Assembly (NCBI RefSeq): GCF_023256255.1
Contig: NZ_JAGDXD010000055.1
Span: forward strand, 1 to 37,499
DNA from: Caldivirga sp.
Lineage (GTDB): Archaea > Thermoproteota > Thermoprotei > Thermoproteales > Thermocladiaceae
Direction of reading: 5' to 3'
DNA: 37,499 nucleotides
Shown here: positions 15,414-23,870 of the stretch, piece by piece
How positions within the stretch are numbered: the stretch's first letter is position 1
Layout: every line of letters starts with the position of its first letter
Translations under genes and position numbers: made by a program
The notes under the pieces: model-generated
The model's database searches: none
The model's input: only the letters and a program-made list of their open reading frames with translations
What the model was told of the DNA's origin: nothing

Positions 15414-15980
15414 ATGCAGATGCTAATTAGTGATACTAGGGAATTAATAATACTCGGTAGAGGAGGCCAAGGTGGGGTAACTGCCGCTAGAATAATAGTG
15501 TCCGCAGCCGCTAAGGATGGTAAATGGGGCCAAGCAATACCGGAATTCGGCGCTGAGAGGAGGGGGGCTATTGTTAAGTCTTATGCGAGAATATCAAGTA
15601 AACCAATAATTACCCATAGTGGAGTAAAGAAGGCTGACGTACTATTAATCCTATCACCAGATATATTGAAGCTTGTTAACATTAGTGAATTAATGAAGGG
15701 ACAGGACTCAGTCATAGTAATTAATTCACCCACAGCGGTGAGGACAGGCTACAGGACATATTGGGTTGATGCGACTGGGATAAGTGAGAAGTTAGGCTTA
15801 GTAATGGCTGGTTGGCACATAGTGAGTACACCAATATTGGGCGCATTCGTTAGGGCTACTGACTTAGTTACATTGGATTCGGTGATATCATCAATAAGCG
15901 AATTTATTGGGAGAGGCGACTACGTTAAATTGAACATTGATGCTGTAAAGATGGGGTATAGTATGGTTAAGGGTGATTAA
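15414..15980 (+). CDS. porG: Pyruvate:ferredoxin oxidoreductase, gamma subunit
   Basis: A 188-residue gamma subunit of the archaeal four-subunit 2-oxoacid:ferredoxin oxidoreductase. It shows the GRGGQGGVTAARI nucleotide-like motif near residues 15-27, then IPEFGAERRGAIVKSYARIS, typical of the family. It is part of the complex converting pyruvate and CoA to acetyl-CoA, CO2 and reduced ferredoxin. It is first in the operon, with porD 2 nt after the stop. Closely related 2-oxoisovalerate enzymes share the fold, so the substrate is inferred from the overall cluster. Confidence 0.87.
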   Translation: MQMLISDTRELIILGRGGQGGVTAARIIVSAAAKDGKWGQAIPEFGAERRGAIVKSYARISSKPIITHSGVKKADVLLILSPDILKLVNISELMKGQDSVIVINSPTAVRTGYRTYWVDATGISEKLGLVMAGWHIVSTPILGAFVRATDLVTLDSVISSISEFIGRGDYVKLNIDAVKMGYSMVKGD

Positions 15981-15982
15981 AT

Positions 15983-16252
15983 GTGAACAGCGTGCACACT
16001 AAGTACTTATTATCAAGGCCAGCCATGGGTGCTGGCGGTAAGACAGGGACATGGAGGATACGTAAGCCTATTGTTAACCTGGATAAGTGCATTAAATGCG
16101 GCCTATGCTGGCTTTATTGCCCAGAAAACTCAATAGATTGGCTTGAGGATAAGACCGTGAGTATTAATTATGATTACTGTAAGGGTTGTGGTATATGTGT
16201 TGATGTTTGTCCAGTTAAGGCGATTACAATGATTGACGAGCGGGTGGTTTAA
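15983..16252 (+). CDS. porD: Pyruvate:ferredoxin oxidoreductase, delta (ferredoxin-like) subunit
   Basis: An 89-residue protein with two [4Fe-4S] cluster motifs: C36, C39, C42 and C46, then C66, C69, C72 and C76, each in CxxCxxCxxxCP form. It passes electrons from the beta subunit to ferredoxin. The start is GTG at 15983, with GGGTGA 6-7 nt upstream inside the end of porG. The N-terminal GKTGTWRIRKP segment is typical of the family. Confidence 0.9.
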   Translation: MNSVHTKYLLSRPAMGAGGKTGTWRIRKPIVNLDKCIKCGLCWLYCPENSIDWLEDKTVSINYDYCKGCGICVDVCPVKAITMIDERVV

Positions 16253-17476
16253 GTGATCAATCAGCAGAATGTAATTAGTAGAGGGGTTAGGAAAATAATG
16301 GTTGGTGATCATGCGGTTGCCGAGGCTGTTAAGATGGCTAGGGTAAACGTGGTTTCAGCATACCCAATAACACCCCAGACGCTAATAGTTGAGAAGTTAA
16401 GTGAGATTATTGATAAGGGTGAGTTAAAGGCAGACTTCATAAGGGTTGAAAGTGAATTCGCAGCCTTAGCATCAGTATACGGAGCATCAGCCGCAGGTGC
16501 AAGAGCCTTCACTGCTACTTCAAGCCATGGGTTATTCTACATGTATGAGATGCTTTGGTGGGCTGCAGCATCAAGACTACCACTAGTCATGGCTGTGGTG
16601 ACTAGGACACTTGGACCACCGTGGAACATTCATGATGAACACACTGACCTATTAGCAATAAGGGATAGTGGATGGATTATAGGTATGGCATCAAGTGTAC
16701 AGGAGGTTTTCGACATGACCCTTACGGCTTTTAGGATAAGTGAGGATGAGAGGGTACTATTACCAGTTGCAGTGGGGCTTGATGGATTCGTGTTAAGCCA
16801 TACCACCGAACCCATTTACGTCCCCTACCAGGAGGATGTGGATGCTTGGTTACCGCCAAGGAACCCTAAGGTACCTTACGTTATTGAACCTGGTGGTGAA
16901 CCAATAACGCTAGGTAACTTACCTAAGTCTGACTTATACCATGAGTTACATAAGGCTTATATGGATGAGTCAATGAGTGAGGCTAAGAGAGTCATAGCTG
17001 AGGCATATAATGAATACGGTAAGTTAACCGGGAAGGATTATGAACCATTAGTTGAATGCTATAGGTGCAGTGACGCTAAGTACCTTGCAGTAACCATGGG
17101 TGCGTGGAGTGGGGATGCTGAGGTTGCTATTGATGAGTTAAGGAATGAAGGATACCAGGTGGGGCTTATTAGAATCAGGTACATTAGGCCATTCCCTGAT
17201 GATGAGGTTTCAGAACGCGTCAACGGGGTTAGGGGGGTTATAGTGTTTGATAGGGATTATTCAATGGGCTTTGGAGGAATATTGGCAGGTGAATTAATGG
17301 GCTTAGTGCCGAGTAATGTATCATTTAAGGGTGTTGTAGCAGGCCTAGCTGGTGTTGATGTATCACCTGGTGAATTCCGTACCATTATAAGGGACTTCAT
17401 TAATGAAACTGAAGCTAATGGTATCATGAGGATTAGGAAGTGGTGGTACATACCTAACACTAATGGGGGTGATTAA
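16253..17476 (+). CDS. porA: Pyruvate:ferredoxin oxidoreductase, alpha subunit
   Basis: A 407-residue alpha subunit, begun by a GTG directly after the porD stop codon. It carries AYPITPQT near the N-terminus (substrate and TPP contact) and the long conserved stretch RVESEFAALASVYGASAAGA with TATSSHGL. The C-terminal transketolase-like domain (from about 275) includes VTMGAWSGD and the DRDYSMGFGG segment. It pairs with the beta subunit to hold thiamine diphosphate at the interface. Confidence 0.9.
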   Translation: MINQQNVISRGVRKIMVGDHAVAEAVKMARVNVVSAYPITPQTLIVEKLSEIIDKGELKADFIRVESEFAALASVYGASAAGARAFTATSSHGLFYMYEMLWWAAASRLPLVMAVVTRTLGPPWNIHDEHTDLLAIRDSGWIIGMASSVQEVFDMTLTAFRISEDERVLLPVAVGLDGFVLSHTTEPIYVPYQEDVDAWLPPRNPKVPYVIEPGGEPITLGNLPKSDLYHELHKAYMDESMSEAKRVIAEAYNEYGKLTGKDYEPLVECYRCSDAKYLAVTMGAWSGDAEVAIDELRNEGYQVGLIRIRYIRPFPDDEVSERVNGVRGVIVFDRDYSMGFGGILAGELMGLVPSNVSFKGVVAGLAGVDVSPGEFRTIIRDFINETEANGIMRIRKWWYIPNTNGGD

Positions 17477-17478
17477 TC

Positions 17479-18393
17479 ATGGTGACTATGAGTGAACTCC
17501 ACAAATACGGTAGGACTAAGGTAATAATGCCTGGTACAGCGGCATGCCCAGGTTGCCCACTTCAAATAGGCTTGAGGCAACTAATCATGGCGCTGGATGG
17601 TAAGTTAACCCTTATCATACCGGCCGGGTGCTCAAGCGTAATACCTGGCGTGGCACCATACACATCATTCACAGTACCTGTTATACACGTGCCCTTTGCC
17701 TCAAGTCCTTCCGTAGCTAGTGGTTTAGTTAGGGCGCTTAGAGCTAGAGGTATTGATGGCCACGTGGTTGTTTGGGCTGGTGACGGGGCAACGGCCGACA
17801 TAGGTTTCGCAGCCTTAAGTGGAGCTGCCTACAGGAATGAGGACATTATTTACGTTCTAGCAGATAATGAGGCATACATGAATACTGGTATCCAGGCCAG
17901 TGGAACTACGCCCCAGAAGGCTTGGACTACAACATCCCCAAGGGGGAAGACTGAGGGAAAGAAGAACGTTGCATTAATCATGCTTATGCATAAGATACCC
18001 TACGTAGCTACAGCTAGTATAGCTTACCCAATAGACTTCATTGATAAGGTCAGAAGAGCAGCTTCAATAAAGGGTTTCAAGTTCATACACCTTCATGCGC
18101 CATGCCCTCCAGGCTGGAAGTTCCCTGACGATTACACAGTTAAGGTGGCTAGGTTAGCCGTGGAGACTGGGGTGTGGGTGCTTTGGGAGTATTACCAAGG
18201 TAAGTTAACCATTAGTCCACCCAGCGCTCCGTATAGGGATAAGCAGAGGCGTAAGCCTATTGAGGAGTACCTTCGTATACAGGGTCGTTTCGCCCACTTG
18301 AGTAAGGATGATATTAATGAGATTAAGGCCATGGTTGATCAGGAGTGGGATACGTTAATGAACCTAGTTAACGCGCTTAATTACCATGCTTAG
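17479..18393 (+). CDS. porB: Pyruvate:ferredoxin oxidoreductase, beta subunit
   Basis: A 304-residue beta subunit that binds thiamine diphosphate through GDGATADIGF (residues 101-110) and the following LADNEAYMNTGIQ. Cysteines C23, C26 (ACPGC), C51 (AGCSS) and one in HAPCPPGW are placed as ligands of the proximal [4Fe-4S] cluster. GGGGGTGATT lies just before the ATG at 17479, a good ribosome site; an ATG three codons later is possible. It is last in porGDAB. Confidence 0.9.
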   Translation: MVTMSELHKYGRTKVIMPGTAACPGCPLQIGLRQLIMALDGKLTLIIPAGCSSVIPGVAPYTSFTVPVIHVPFASSPSVASGLVRALRARGIDGHVVVWAGDGATADIGFAALSGAAYRNEDIIYVLADNEAYMNTGIQASGTTPQKAWTTTSPRGKTEGKKNVALIMLMHKIPYVATASIAYPIDFIDKVRRAASIKGFKFIHLHAPCPPGWKFPDDYTVKVARLAVETGVWVLWEYYQGKLTISPPSAPYRDKQRRKPIEEYLRIQGRFAHLSKDDINEIKAMVDQEWDTLMNLVNALNYHA

Positions 18394-18443
18394 CCATTAA
18401 TTAAGACTTTAAGCTTTAAAAACAGGTAAAGGAGCGAACATGC

Positions 18444-19544
18444 ATGAAAGCTATCGTGGTTAAGCCCCCGAAACCTGGGGTGGAAATTAGGGATTTAAGT
18501 CAAGTAGTTAGGCATGGTTCGGGTACTGTTAAGGTGAGGATTCTTGAAAATGGCATATGTGGTACTGATCGTGAGATAGTGAGAGGTGAGTTATCCACAG
18601 CTAGACCACCGGAGGGTAGGGATTGGCTTGTCCTGGGCCATGAGGCCTTAGGTATTGTTGAAGATTCAAGTGACCCAAGGTTTAAGCCAGGTGACTTAGT
18701 GATGCCCATTAATAGGAGGAGTTACCATGGTAAGTGCCCTAACTGCCTTATAGGTAGGCCAGATTTCTGCGAAGCCAATGAGTTTGTTGAGGCGGGTATT
18801 ATAGGAATGGATGGTTTTATGGTTGAGTACTGGTATGATGATCCAAAGTACTTGGTTAAGGTGCCTAAGAACTTAGCTGATATAGCAATAATGGCTCAAC
18901 CCCTCTCAGATCTTGAGAAGTCCGTAGAGGAGATACTTAATGTTCAGAGGAGGTTAATTTGGACTTGCGATGATGGAACCTATAATTGCAGAAGGGGCAT
19001 AGTCTTCGGCACAGGCTCCACTGGAATATTAATTTCACTACTGCTTAAAACAGTGGGGTTTGAGGTGTATGTTGCTAATAGGAGGGATCCGCTTGAGAAT
19101 GAGGCTAAGATAACTGAGGAGGCTGGTATAACTTACTATAATTACTCTAAGGATGGTTTAGATAAGCTTAAGGCAATGGGCTTTGACCTAGTTGTAGACA
19201 CTACTGGTGCTTCCGCATCATTGATTGGGCATGAAGTTGAGATGCTTAAGCCAAATGGCATATTAGGCCTATTCGGCTTCCCAGCTGAGGGGGAGTTAAC
19301 GTTAAGGTATGATGTCATACAAAGGTTCATCTATAAATCCAATGCAATAGTAGGCCTAATAAATGGGCAAAAGCCCCACTTCCAACAAGCTCTTGCCCAC
19401 CTAGCCCAGTGGAAGTCCATTTGGCCTACTGTGGCTAACTCTTTAATATCGAGGATAGTTGACGTTAATGATGATAAGGAGCTAATGCAGGTTCTTAACC
19501 ATAAGGAGAAGGGGGAGATAAAGGTTAAGATAAGGTGGAGTTAA
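18444..19544 (+). CDS. gdh: Zinc-dependent glucose 1-dehydrogenase
   Basis: A 366-residue medium-chain dehydrogenase of the Sulfolobus GDH type, oxidising glucose (and perhaps galactose) to the lactone in Entner-Doudoroff-type pathways. Catalytic zinc residues align exactly with the Sulfolobus enzyme: C39, T41, H66, E67 and the Q of MAQPLSD near 150. The coenzyme domain carries GTGSTG and VANRRDP, the latter suggesting NADP use. The structural-zinc loop has H95, C98, C101 and C109, with His in place of the usual first Cys. A TATA-like GCTTTAAAAAC at 18412-18422 is about 27 bp before the ATG. The gene follows porB but has its own promoter. Confidence 0.9.
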   Translation: MKAIVVKPPKPGVEIRDLSQVVRHGSGTVKVRILENGICGTDREIVRGELSTARPPEGRDWLVLGHEALGIVEDSSDPRFKPGDLVMPINRRSYHGKCPNCLIGRPDFCEANEFVEAGIIGMDGFMVEYWYDDPKYLVKVPKNLADIAIMAQPLSDLEKSVEEILNVQRRLIWTCDDGTYNCRRGIVFGTGSTGILISLLLKTVGFEVYVANRRDPLENEAKITEEAGITYYNYSKDGLDKLKAMGFDLVVDTTGASASLIGHEVEMLKPNGILGLFGFPAEGELTLRYDVIQRFIYKSNAIVGLINGQKPHFQQALAHLAQWKSIWPTVANSLISRIVDVNDDKELMQVLNHKEKGEIKVKIRWS

Positions 19545-20501
19545 TCACTTTATTTCCCTAAGTCTCTCACCTAATAAGTCCTCAAGTTTGCTTATTATTA
19601 AGTTGAGAACCTTAACGTATGGTTGCTTTTCCTTAGTCACTAACATACCTGCACCCTCATGACCACCACCTTCACCACCCAATTCCTCGGCTATTTTACT
19701 TAGAATTACGGCAACGTTAATTGACCTTGACCTTGCAATAACCCTTAATTCATCACCGTGGTCAGACACTACGAAGACAGCATCGCAGCCAATATCAAGG
19801 AGCTTACCGGCAACTAAGCCTTCGTAGGCGTTTACATTAGTTACACAAACTATCATTGACCCAGCCCTATATGGTATAAGCCTTATTGAACCCTTAATTA
19901 GGGCTATTTTAGCGGAGTCATCGAGTTCCCTAACTAGTAACGCTAAGGCATCCCTGTAATTAACTCCACTAACCTTAAGTAACCAGGCCACTGTTTCAAA
20001 GGTTCCCTGAGTAGCTCTACTAAACCTATTTGTTTCACTTAATATGGCCGCTAAGGTTAACTTAACCATTAATTCACTGGGCGTGTAACCCATCTCCCTC
20101 AAGGCATTGATTACCACTTCGACTGTTGATGGTGATTCAGGATTAATGAACTCTAGGTCACCCCTAATCCCCCTAACCTCATGATGATCAAACACTACTA
20201 CCCTGCTACCCTGGCATATTTCAACTTCCAATTGAGCCTTATTCGCCACATCAAACATTATTGTTAAGTCACCGCAGGTACAGGTTTGAGAACAATCAAG
20301 CGTAATACCTAGCCTGTTAAGCACTTGCTTAGCCTCCTTATCAGCATTACAATTGTTAGCAAGGCAGCTTAACTTACCTAGACTATTTAAGTAATCCCTG
20401 AATAATAACGCTGAAGCAAGCGAATCTAAGTCAGGGTTCCTATGCGTTGCTAGTATTATTCTTTGCGAAGTCTCAATTAACTTCTTAAGTTCACTTATCA
20501 C
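19545..20501 (-). CDS. DHH/DHHA1 phosphoesterase
   Basis: A 318-residue DHH-superfamily phosphoesterase. Motif I is H20-R-N-P-D24-L-D26, motif II includes D84 (MFDVAN), motif III is D105-H-H107, and the C-terminal DHHA1 domain has GGEGGGHEGAG. All metal ligands are present, so it should be active, most likely as a nanoRNase/pAp-phosphatase or short-oligonucleotide exonuclease. A RecJ-like replication role is possible but the small size fits NrnA better. It starts with GTG 20501, abuts the glucose dehydrogenase stop (no gap), and shares a 52-bp divergent promoter region with the gene at 20554. Confidence 0.82.
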   Translation of the reverse strand: MISELKKLIETSQRIILATHRNPDLDSLASALLFRDYLNSLGKLSCLANNCNADKEAKQVLNRLGITLDCSQTCTCGDLTIMFDVANKAQLEVEICQGSRVVVFDHHEVRGIRGDLEFINPESPSTVEVVINALREMGYTPSELMVKLTLAAILSETNRFSRATQGTFETVAWLLKVSGVNYRDALALLVRELDDSAKIALIKGSIRLIPYRAGSMIVCVTNVNAYEGLVAGKLLDIGCDAVFVVSDHGDELRVIARSRSINVAVILSKIAEELGGEGGGHEGAGMLVTKEKQPYVKVLNLIISKLEDLLGERLREIK

Positions 20502-20520
20502 TAATCACGGTTCAACTAAA

Positions 20521-20531
20521 CACTTAAAAAT
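20521..20531. promoter_or_regulatory. Possible bidirectional promoter, one TATA-like box for two genes
   Basis: Only 52 bp separate the GTG starts at 20501 (minus) and 20554 (plus). In the middle lies CACTTAAAAAT, centred about 25 bp from the minus start and 28 bp from the plus start, the correct distance for leaderless transcripts in both directions. A second AT-rich stretch (AAATATAAT, about 20544-20552) is too close to the plus start to serve it. Confidence 0.45.
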
Positions 20532-20553
20532 CAAACCCTAAGTAAATATAATT

Positions 20554-20925
20554 GTGGTAGCTTTTATTGAATCCACGGTTAAGGATTACGTGAAATTACT
20601 TGACGAGAGGATAAGTAAGCTACGGGAACTTTCAAGTAGATTAAGTAGTAAAATATCTGATACTAACATTGAGAGCACTAGGCTAGGTGTTTTAAGGTTT
20701 GAGAACAGCGAAGTACTAATAGTTAATGGTAGTGATAATGAACAGTTAACCAGCGCATTATTCTTTATTCAGAAGCTAGCTAATCTCCAGGAGAAAATAT
20801 ATACATTAGTTAAGAATGACCTAAGTAAGATTTCTGATGATAATATTAAGATTGCGGTGATTGAACCCTTAGGTTTACCCACAAGGATAATTATGGTGCC
20901 CAATAATGTTACCACTAGTGGTTAA
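20554..20925 (+). CDS. Conserved-looking protein of unknown function, first of a pair
   Basis: A 123-residue protein starting with GTG. The first 50 or so residues are helical with heptad-like spacing (VKLLDERISKLRELSSRLSS), possibly a coiled coil. The rest alternates strands and helices, with EVLIVNG and a final IAVIEPLGLP. No motif recognised. Its 3' end overlaps the next gene by about 20 nt, so the two probably work together. The order helix-bundle/alpha-beta is repeated loosely in the neighbour, but no relation could be shown. Confidence 0.5.
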   Translation: MVAFIESTVKDYVKLLDERISKLRELSSRLSSKISDTNIESTRLGVLRFENSEVLIVNGSDNEQLTSALFFIQKLANLQEKIYTLVKNDLSKISDDNIKIAVIEPLGLPTRIIMVPNNVTTSG

Positions 20926-21514
20926 TACTGATGAACTTAGAAAGCATAGGCAAAGAATAGAGGAACTACACTCAGCAATAAGGGTTAGGCCAATTAGTAT
21001 TAATTGGAGTATAGTGAACACTATTAATAAGGCTCTCTCCGTTAAGAGTGATGAAAAGAAGATTATCTCTAGAGGTGATAAGAGATCATTTAAGATTGAT
21101 GATGTTGAAGTAGTTGTAGCCGACACTGTAAGTGTAGCGAGCAGCTACATGAGCATATACAGTACCTATGCAGTAAACATGATGAGGATAAGTAATGTTA
21201 TTGAGAATATTATCAACGGTAATAAATCACTCATATACATTGATCCATTCACAGGTACGGCAATAATAATATTAAATCACCCAACTAAGGTACCACTAGT
21301 TGACACAGAATCATTAAAGAACACTATTGATTCATTAATGATACTTAACATGGGTTATGTTGAGAAAGGCGAAATCACTACCACTCAGTTTGATTCCAAT
21401 ATTGATGTATCACCAATATTGGAATCATTATCGAGCAAATCGGATTCAGTATACATTGATGTAGATGATGATGTTTACTACATTATTAGGAAATACATGC
21501 ACCATGAGAAGTAG
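20906..21514 (+). CDS. Protein of unknown function, second of a pair
   Basis: A 202-residue soluble protein. ATG 20906 overlaps the upstream gene by 20 nt and has GGTG 7 nt before it; GTG 20918 is an alternative. The N-terminal helix (TDELRKHRQRIEELHSAI) resembles a coiled coil. A hydrophobic strand pattern (SLIYIDPFTGTAIIILNHP) and an acidic end (YIDVDDDVYYIIRKY) follow. No catalytic or metal motif stands out. It converges on the Mrp ATPase gene with a 23-nt gap. Confidence 0.5.
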   Translation: MLPLVVNTDELRKHRQRIEELHSAIRVRPISINWSIVNTINKALSVKSDEKKIISRGDKRSFKIDDVEVVVADTVSVASSYMSIYSTYAVNMMRISNVIENIINGNKSLIYIDPFTGTAIIILNHPTKVPLVDTESLKNTIDSLMILNMGYVEKGEITTTQFDSNIDVSPILESLSSKSDSVYIDVDDDVYYIIRKYMHHEK

Positions 21515-21537
21515 TGTCTTTAAAAACTGTATAATAA

Positions 21538-22479
21538 TTACTGCCTACCCTCCTCACTATCTTCACTTGAGGATTCCTCCTCGCCAGGTAGCTTCATTAA
21601 CCTTATCTCCCTCTTTGCCTGCTTACTTAACTCACCTTTAAATCTACCTATGAGTGAATCAATTATAACCATTAGGTTCTTAGAAGCTTCAATATCAGGG
21701 TACTTCAGCAGGAAGGGAGTTCCTGTATTATTAGCCTCGCTTATGCGTGGATCAAGAGGTATCTCGCCTAGGAATGGTACATTAGCCTCCTCGGCTATTC
21801 GTTTCCCCTCAGGTTCACCAAATACGTAATATGTCTTGCCTGTGTCTGGGCAAGTGAAGCAACACATGTTCTCAATAACACCAATCACAGGTACTTTAAC
21901 CTTCCTAGAGAAGTCAATAGCCTTCTTAACTATTCTACCTGAAACATCCCCTGGAGCGGATACAATTATGCTACCTGTTAATTGACCACTGAGGGCTTGA
22001 GCTATGGTTAATGGTGCATCACCAGTACCTGGAGGTAAATCAATCATCATTACATCTAAGTCACCCCAATCCACCTTAGAGAGGAAATCCTCAATAGCTT
22101 TAGTTACCAAGGCCCCTCTCCATATTACAGCTGAGTCTTCACTTGGAAGTAGGAAATCTATCGACACAACCTTAATGTTCAACGGGCCAGTGGCCGGTAT
22201 TATTAAATCCCTCTTATCATCGTAGTAAAGTGGACTACCCACAAGCCCCAGTAGCTTAGGTATTGTAGGCCCATAAATATCAGCATCAAGAATCCCAACC
22301 TTTAACCCCCTCAGGGCGAAGCCAACCGCTAATGAAGCAGTAACAAGGCTCTTACCAACCCCACCCTTACCGCTCATGACCGCGAACTTAAGCTTAACGT
22401 TACCTGCACCGAAGCCCAACTTAATCTGCTGCTTCTGGGGTTGCTGAACCTTAACGTTAATATTAGATTTATTACTCAT
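21538..22479 (-). CDS. Mrp/Nbp35-family P-loop ATPase (Fe-S cluster carrier)
   Basis: A 313-residue MinD/Mrp-type ATPase. The deviant Walker A is SGKGGVGKS (residues 36-44), Walker B-like DADIYGPTIPKLLG follows, then DLPPGTGDAPLT. The conserved C207-F-T-C210 pair (after an extra C206) is where a bridging [4Fe-4S] cluster binds in the dimer. It assembles and hands on Fe-S clusters in the cytoplasm, plausibly to ferredoxin-type proteins such as PorD. The ends are lower-complexity: Gln/Lys-rich at the N-terminus and Ser/Glu-rich at the C-terminus. A TATA-like GATTTATAAG at 22501-22510 is 26 bp before the ATG. Confidence 0.9.
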   Translation of the reverse strand: MSNKSNINVKVQQPQKQQIKLGFGAGNVKLKFAVMSGKGGVGKSLVTASLAVGFALRGLKVGILDADIYGPTIPKLLGLVGSPLYYDDKRDLIIPATGPLNIKVVSIDFLLPSEDSAVIWRGALVTKAIEDFLSKVDWGDLDVMMIDLPPGTGDAPLTIAQALSGQLTGSIIVSAPGDVSGRIVKKAIDFSRKVKVPVIGVIENMCCFTCPDTGKTYYVFGEPEGKRIAEEANVPFLGEIPLDPRISEANNTGTPFLLKYPDIEASKNLMVIIDSLIGRFKGELSKQAKREIRLMKLPGEEESSSEDSEEGRQ

Positions 22480-22645
22480 TAATGATCAGCCAACTAACCC
22501 CTTATAAATCCTTCCACATATCGAATCCAAGAGAAAATGCGTCTAGTATAATAGGTTAATTCAATTTATTATTTAAGGTAAATTTAAGCAACCTTAGAAT
22601 TCCGGGAGAAAAACTTAAAAAATAATGTAACCGGCATGTTAATGA

Positions 22646-22734
22646 GGGCCCGTAGCTTAGCCTGGTCAAAGCGCCCGGCTGATAGCCCAGCGTTAGAGAC
22701 CGGGAGAACGTGGGTTCGAATCCCACCGGGCCCA
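22646..22734 (+). tRNA. tRNA-Ile(GAT) with a 14-nt intron
   Basis: Acceptor GGGCCCG/CGGGCCC, D stem GCTT/AAGC, anticodon stem CCCGG/CCGGG, variable loop AGAAC, T arm GTGGG-TTCGAAT-CCCAC and discriminator A73. The anticodon loop reads CTGATA, then 14 extra bases, then A, so an intron after position 37 gives a normal 7-nt loop with anticodon GAT and a 75-nt mature tRNA. CCA is not encoded. A TATA-like CTTAAAAAATAA at about 22614-22625 lies about 26 bp upstream. Confidence 0.93.
22685..22698 (+). other. tRNA-Ile intron
   Basis: Fourteen bases (GCCCAGCGTTAGAG) between positions 37 and 38, the canonical archaeal site cut by the splicing endonuclease at a bulge-helix-bulge. The exact cut sites could shift by a base or so. 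Confidence 0.75.
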
Positions 22735-22862
22735 CTAAATTAATATTGAGGAATTTCACATAACTTTAAGCATAACCTGAGAATCAGGGAATTGAATTAA
22801 CATCGATGGGATTATGTTAATGAGACAATAACAAGGCTAGATGCAGTAGAGAATGCGCATTA

Positions 22863-23870
22863 TTATGCTCCTAACACTCTTCTAATAGCCTCCTTATATA
22901 ATGGTGCTTGCCAAGCATTATCCTTACCTACACCTATTTCAAGATCCTTCTCAGGTGGTGGGGTATCTATCCATAAGTGACTTAATCTTTCAGGTATAGT
23001 ATCAACAATTAAGTTTAAATCAACTAACCTATCCATTAATGGTATTCTCTCTCTCATTAGAAGAGTATCAGGATCCTCCACAGCCTCCTTAAGCCACTTC
23101 CTCTCTTCAGGCAGTAGTGATGATGTAAAGGCTTTAAGCCTCTTATCATTAATAATCCTCATTAATACAGCTTCAACGTTCCACCTAGCCTCATAGAGTT
23201 GACCTAATATTTTCGGATTTCCACCAGTTAGCCTCCAAGTCTCCTCGAAATCGGGCTTGCTTCCTGGTATATGCTCGTAGAGTTGTTTAAAGCCTTCCTT
23301 ACTCATGTTCCACATGGCATCTAAATAAGCCCACCTATGCCTACCAATCTCCCTTCTAGACAAACCCTCACTAGTGGCAGCAACAGTAACAATGACATCG
23401 TAATCAGCCGGTGGATACTCAATTAAACCAAGTATCCCTTTAACATATATGGCAGCCTTATCAATACCTATGGCTTTAAAGACATCATCAACCAACACAG
23501 CAACTCTTCTTTTCCTTCGTTTCAATGCCTCTTTGACGAATTCTAGAGCTAATGTTGCAAGTCGCACTTGAGCAACACCAAAGACCTCTGCAGCGGCTTC
23601 AGTTAATTGCTTAATAAGATCCTTCATGTCAGTATACGCTGTAAACTCCTGATGAAGAGGATTAATGTAAGTTACTTCGAACCCTAATTCCCGCAGAAGC
23701 TCCGTGGATTGCTTAAGCCAGGCAGATTTCCCACAACCCTCAGGGCCGTAAACCACATGAACCACAGCCATACCATGTTCAGCCCAATACTCAATACGCC
23801 TAAGCGCCAAATCCCTATCAGTGAATTCAACATTAAAGCCAGGAATTAGCGGAAACTCAAGTCTCTTCAC
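22863..23870 (-). CDS. Archaeal AAA+/STAND-type ATPase
   Basis: A 335-residue P-loop ATPase of the archaeal ATPase family that is expanded in hyperthermophiles. Walker A is GPEGCGKS (about 43-50), Walker B is VAVLVDD (about 123-129) and a sensor-like VIVTVAATSEG follows. The LTGGNPKILGQLYEA stretch is the GGNP-type motif common in this family, followed by a helical and winged-helix-like C-terminal region. The function of these ATPases is unknown; some are linked to mobile or defence loci. The start is GTG 23870, with a TATA-like box about 25 bp upstream (23891-23900). It ends close to the tRNA-Ile gene, but no integrase or attachment duplication was seen. Confidence 0.72.
   Translation of the reverse strand: MKRLEFPLIPGFNVEFTDRDLALRRIEYWAEHGMAVVHVVYGPEGCGKSAWLKQSTELLRELGFEVTYINPLHQEFTAYTDMKDLIKQLTEAAAEVFGVAQVRLATLALEFVKEALKRRKRRVAVLVDDVFKAIGIDKAAIYVKGILGLIEYPPADYDVIVTVAATSEGLSRREIGRHRWAYLDAMWNMSKEGFKQLYEHIPGSKPDFEETWRLTGGNPKILGQLYEARWNVEAVLMRIINDKRLKAFTSSLLPEERKWLKEAVEDPDTLLMRERIPLMDRLVDLNLIVDTIPERLSHLWIDTPPPEKDLEIGVGKDNAWQAPLYKEAIRRVLGA

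Noticed and set aside
22556-22759. Minus-strand frame reading GPVGFEPT...
   Set aside because: This is the familiar false peptide read from the antisense of a tRNA T arm; it lies over tRNA-Ile.
22646-23870. Possible integrated element at tRNA-Ile with the neighbouring ATPase
   Set aside because: No integrase, no second copy of the tRNA 3' end and no change in base composition were seen.
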